Shown piece after piece: positions 31,955 through 32,198 of a stretch of 32,198 bases of DNA; the stretch's first letter is position 1, and the number at the start of each line of letters is the position of its first letter. The notes below the pieces were generated by a model. It was not told the DNA's origin, searched no databases, and saw nothing but the letters and a program-made list of their open reading frames with translations. Made by a program: the position numbers and the translations under genes. Source of the DNA: JBAVVD01 sp049697115. Its GTDB lineage: Bacteria > Acidobacteriota > Aminicenantia > Aminicenantales > UBA4085. The stretch covers positions 1 to 32,198 of the forward strand of contig JBAVVD010000043.1 of assembly GCA_049697115.1 (NCBI GenBank), in the 5' to 3' direction.

Positions 31955-32040
31955 GTTTCTCACCTGAATTATTCATGAATCCTAAATAATCCAAACCCAA
32001 AGTAAATTAAATTTTTTTCTTCCATTGTGTGTATTCATTT

Positions 32041-32198
32041 AAGGAAGATATCCGGAAGGACCGAAGCGACGATTGAAGGTTTAGCCTTCCCGAGGCGCTC
32101 CTGGAGGGAACCCGGCTTTGCCGGGCGGCGAGGATGTCTGAGCTTCTCTGGAAGCGAGTTCCGCAGCCGCCTCCAAGAGCGAAGAGGGAACGGCGTGA
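32041..32198. repeat. Structured GC-rich non-coding stretch at the window end
   Basis: This stretch has several small dyads: GAAGG-TTTAG-CCTTC (32075-32089), CCCGGC-TTT-GCCGGG (32111-32125), GGAA-GCGAG-TTCC, and GGCGGC pairing with GCCGCC. No ribosome-binding site or family-level protein signal is seen in any frame. The composition differs from the AT-rich bases 31964-32040 before it. It looks like a dispersed palindromic repeat or the start of a structured RNA element cut by the window edge; which one is not decidable here. Confidence 0.4.

Noticed and set aside
31955..32040. Magnesium-sensing leader (M-box or similar) in front of the MgtC-family gene
   Set aside because: The AT-rich region upstream of the ATG has only a short palindrome ATTCATGAAT and none of the conserved elements of a known magnesium riboswitch.

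Overview
The window reads as one stretch of a mid-GC, Gram-negative-type bacterial chromosome. It encodes a TonB-dependent receptor, a lipoprotein, Tat/Sec-exported enzymes and many sodium- or proton-linked membrane proteins. The mix suggests an anaerobic, peptide- and amino-acid-using bacterium: an ammonia-lyase, two exported C69 dipeptidases, an exported D-aminoacylase, a glutamate symporter, an aldehyde:ferredoxin oxidoreductase-family enzyme and an Mrp/MBH-type antiporter. Such gene sets occur in Acidobacteriota-like and candidate-phylum genomes such as Aminicenantes. This placement is inference only; no rRNA or other phylogenetic marker is present. No tRNA, rRNA, CRISPR array, transposase or phage gene was seen.

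Layout. (1) 1-3548, plus strand: a histidine ammonia-lyase-family enzyme with Cys in the cofactor-forming triad, then a nested-hairpin intergenic region and an SSS-family symporter. (2) 3623-11145, minus strand: eleven tightly packed genes for an Mrp antiporter in the same order as the membrane part of archaeal MBH hydrogenase (E-F-G-D'-E'-B-C-D). It has three large pump-like subunits, an extra 75-aa membrane protein and no redox subunits. (3) 11223-14003, plus strand: promoter plus a two-subunit, Tat-exported molybdenum hydroxylase. (4) 14014-15451, minus strand: a small unknown protein and a PAS-GGDEF diguanylate cyclase. (5) 15682-19573: two divergent C69 dipeptidase genes. The 502-bp region between them carries opposing promoters, a dispersed 41-bp repeat, a large GC-rich multi-hairpin palindrome and a 12-bp hairpin. 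(6) 19668-21222: a TSUP exporter and, convergent, a TPR lipoprotein. (7) 21472-26777, minus strand: an AOR-family enzyme and gltS in one operon, with an upstream D-aminoacylase that has its own palindromic promoter site. (8) 26918-29220, minus strand: an MFS transporter translationally coupled to a lipid kinase. (9) 29339-31244, plus strand: a TonB-dependent receptor under a promoter embedded in a strong palindromic operator. (10) 31313-31954, minus strand: an MgtC/SapB protein, followed by a structured GC-rich non-coding stretch to the window end.

How the parts fit (inference): exported D-aminoacylase and dipeptidases release amino acids. SSS and GltS carriers import substrates using ion gradients that the Mrp-type complex could maintain or exchange. 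The lyase and the AOR-family enzyme would act in amino-acid or aldehyde breakdown. The points most worth a second look are the ACG triad in the lyase, the redox-less three-pump antiporter operon, the 41-bp repeat at exactly 14,000 bp spacing together with the palindromic element in a dipeptidase leader, and the tandem operator of the TonB receptor.
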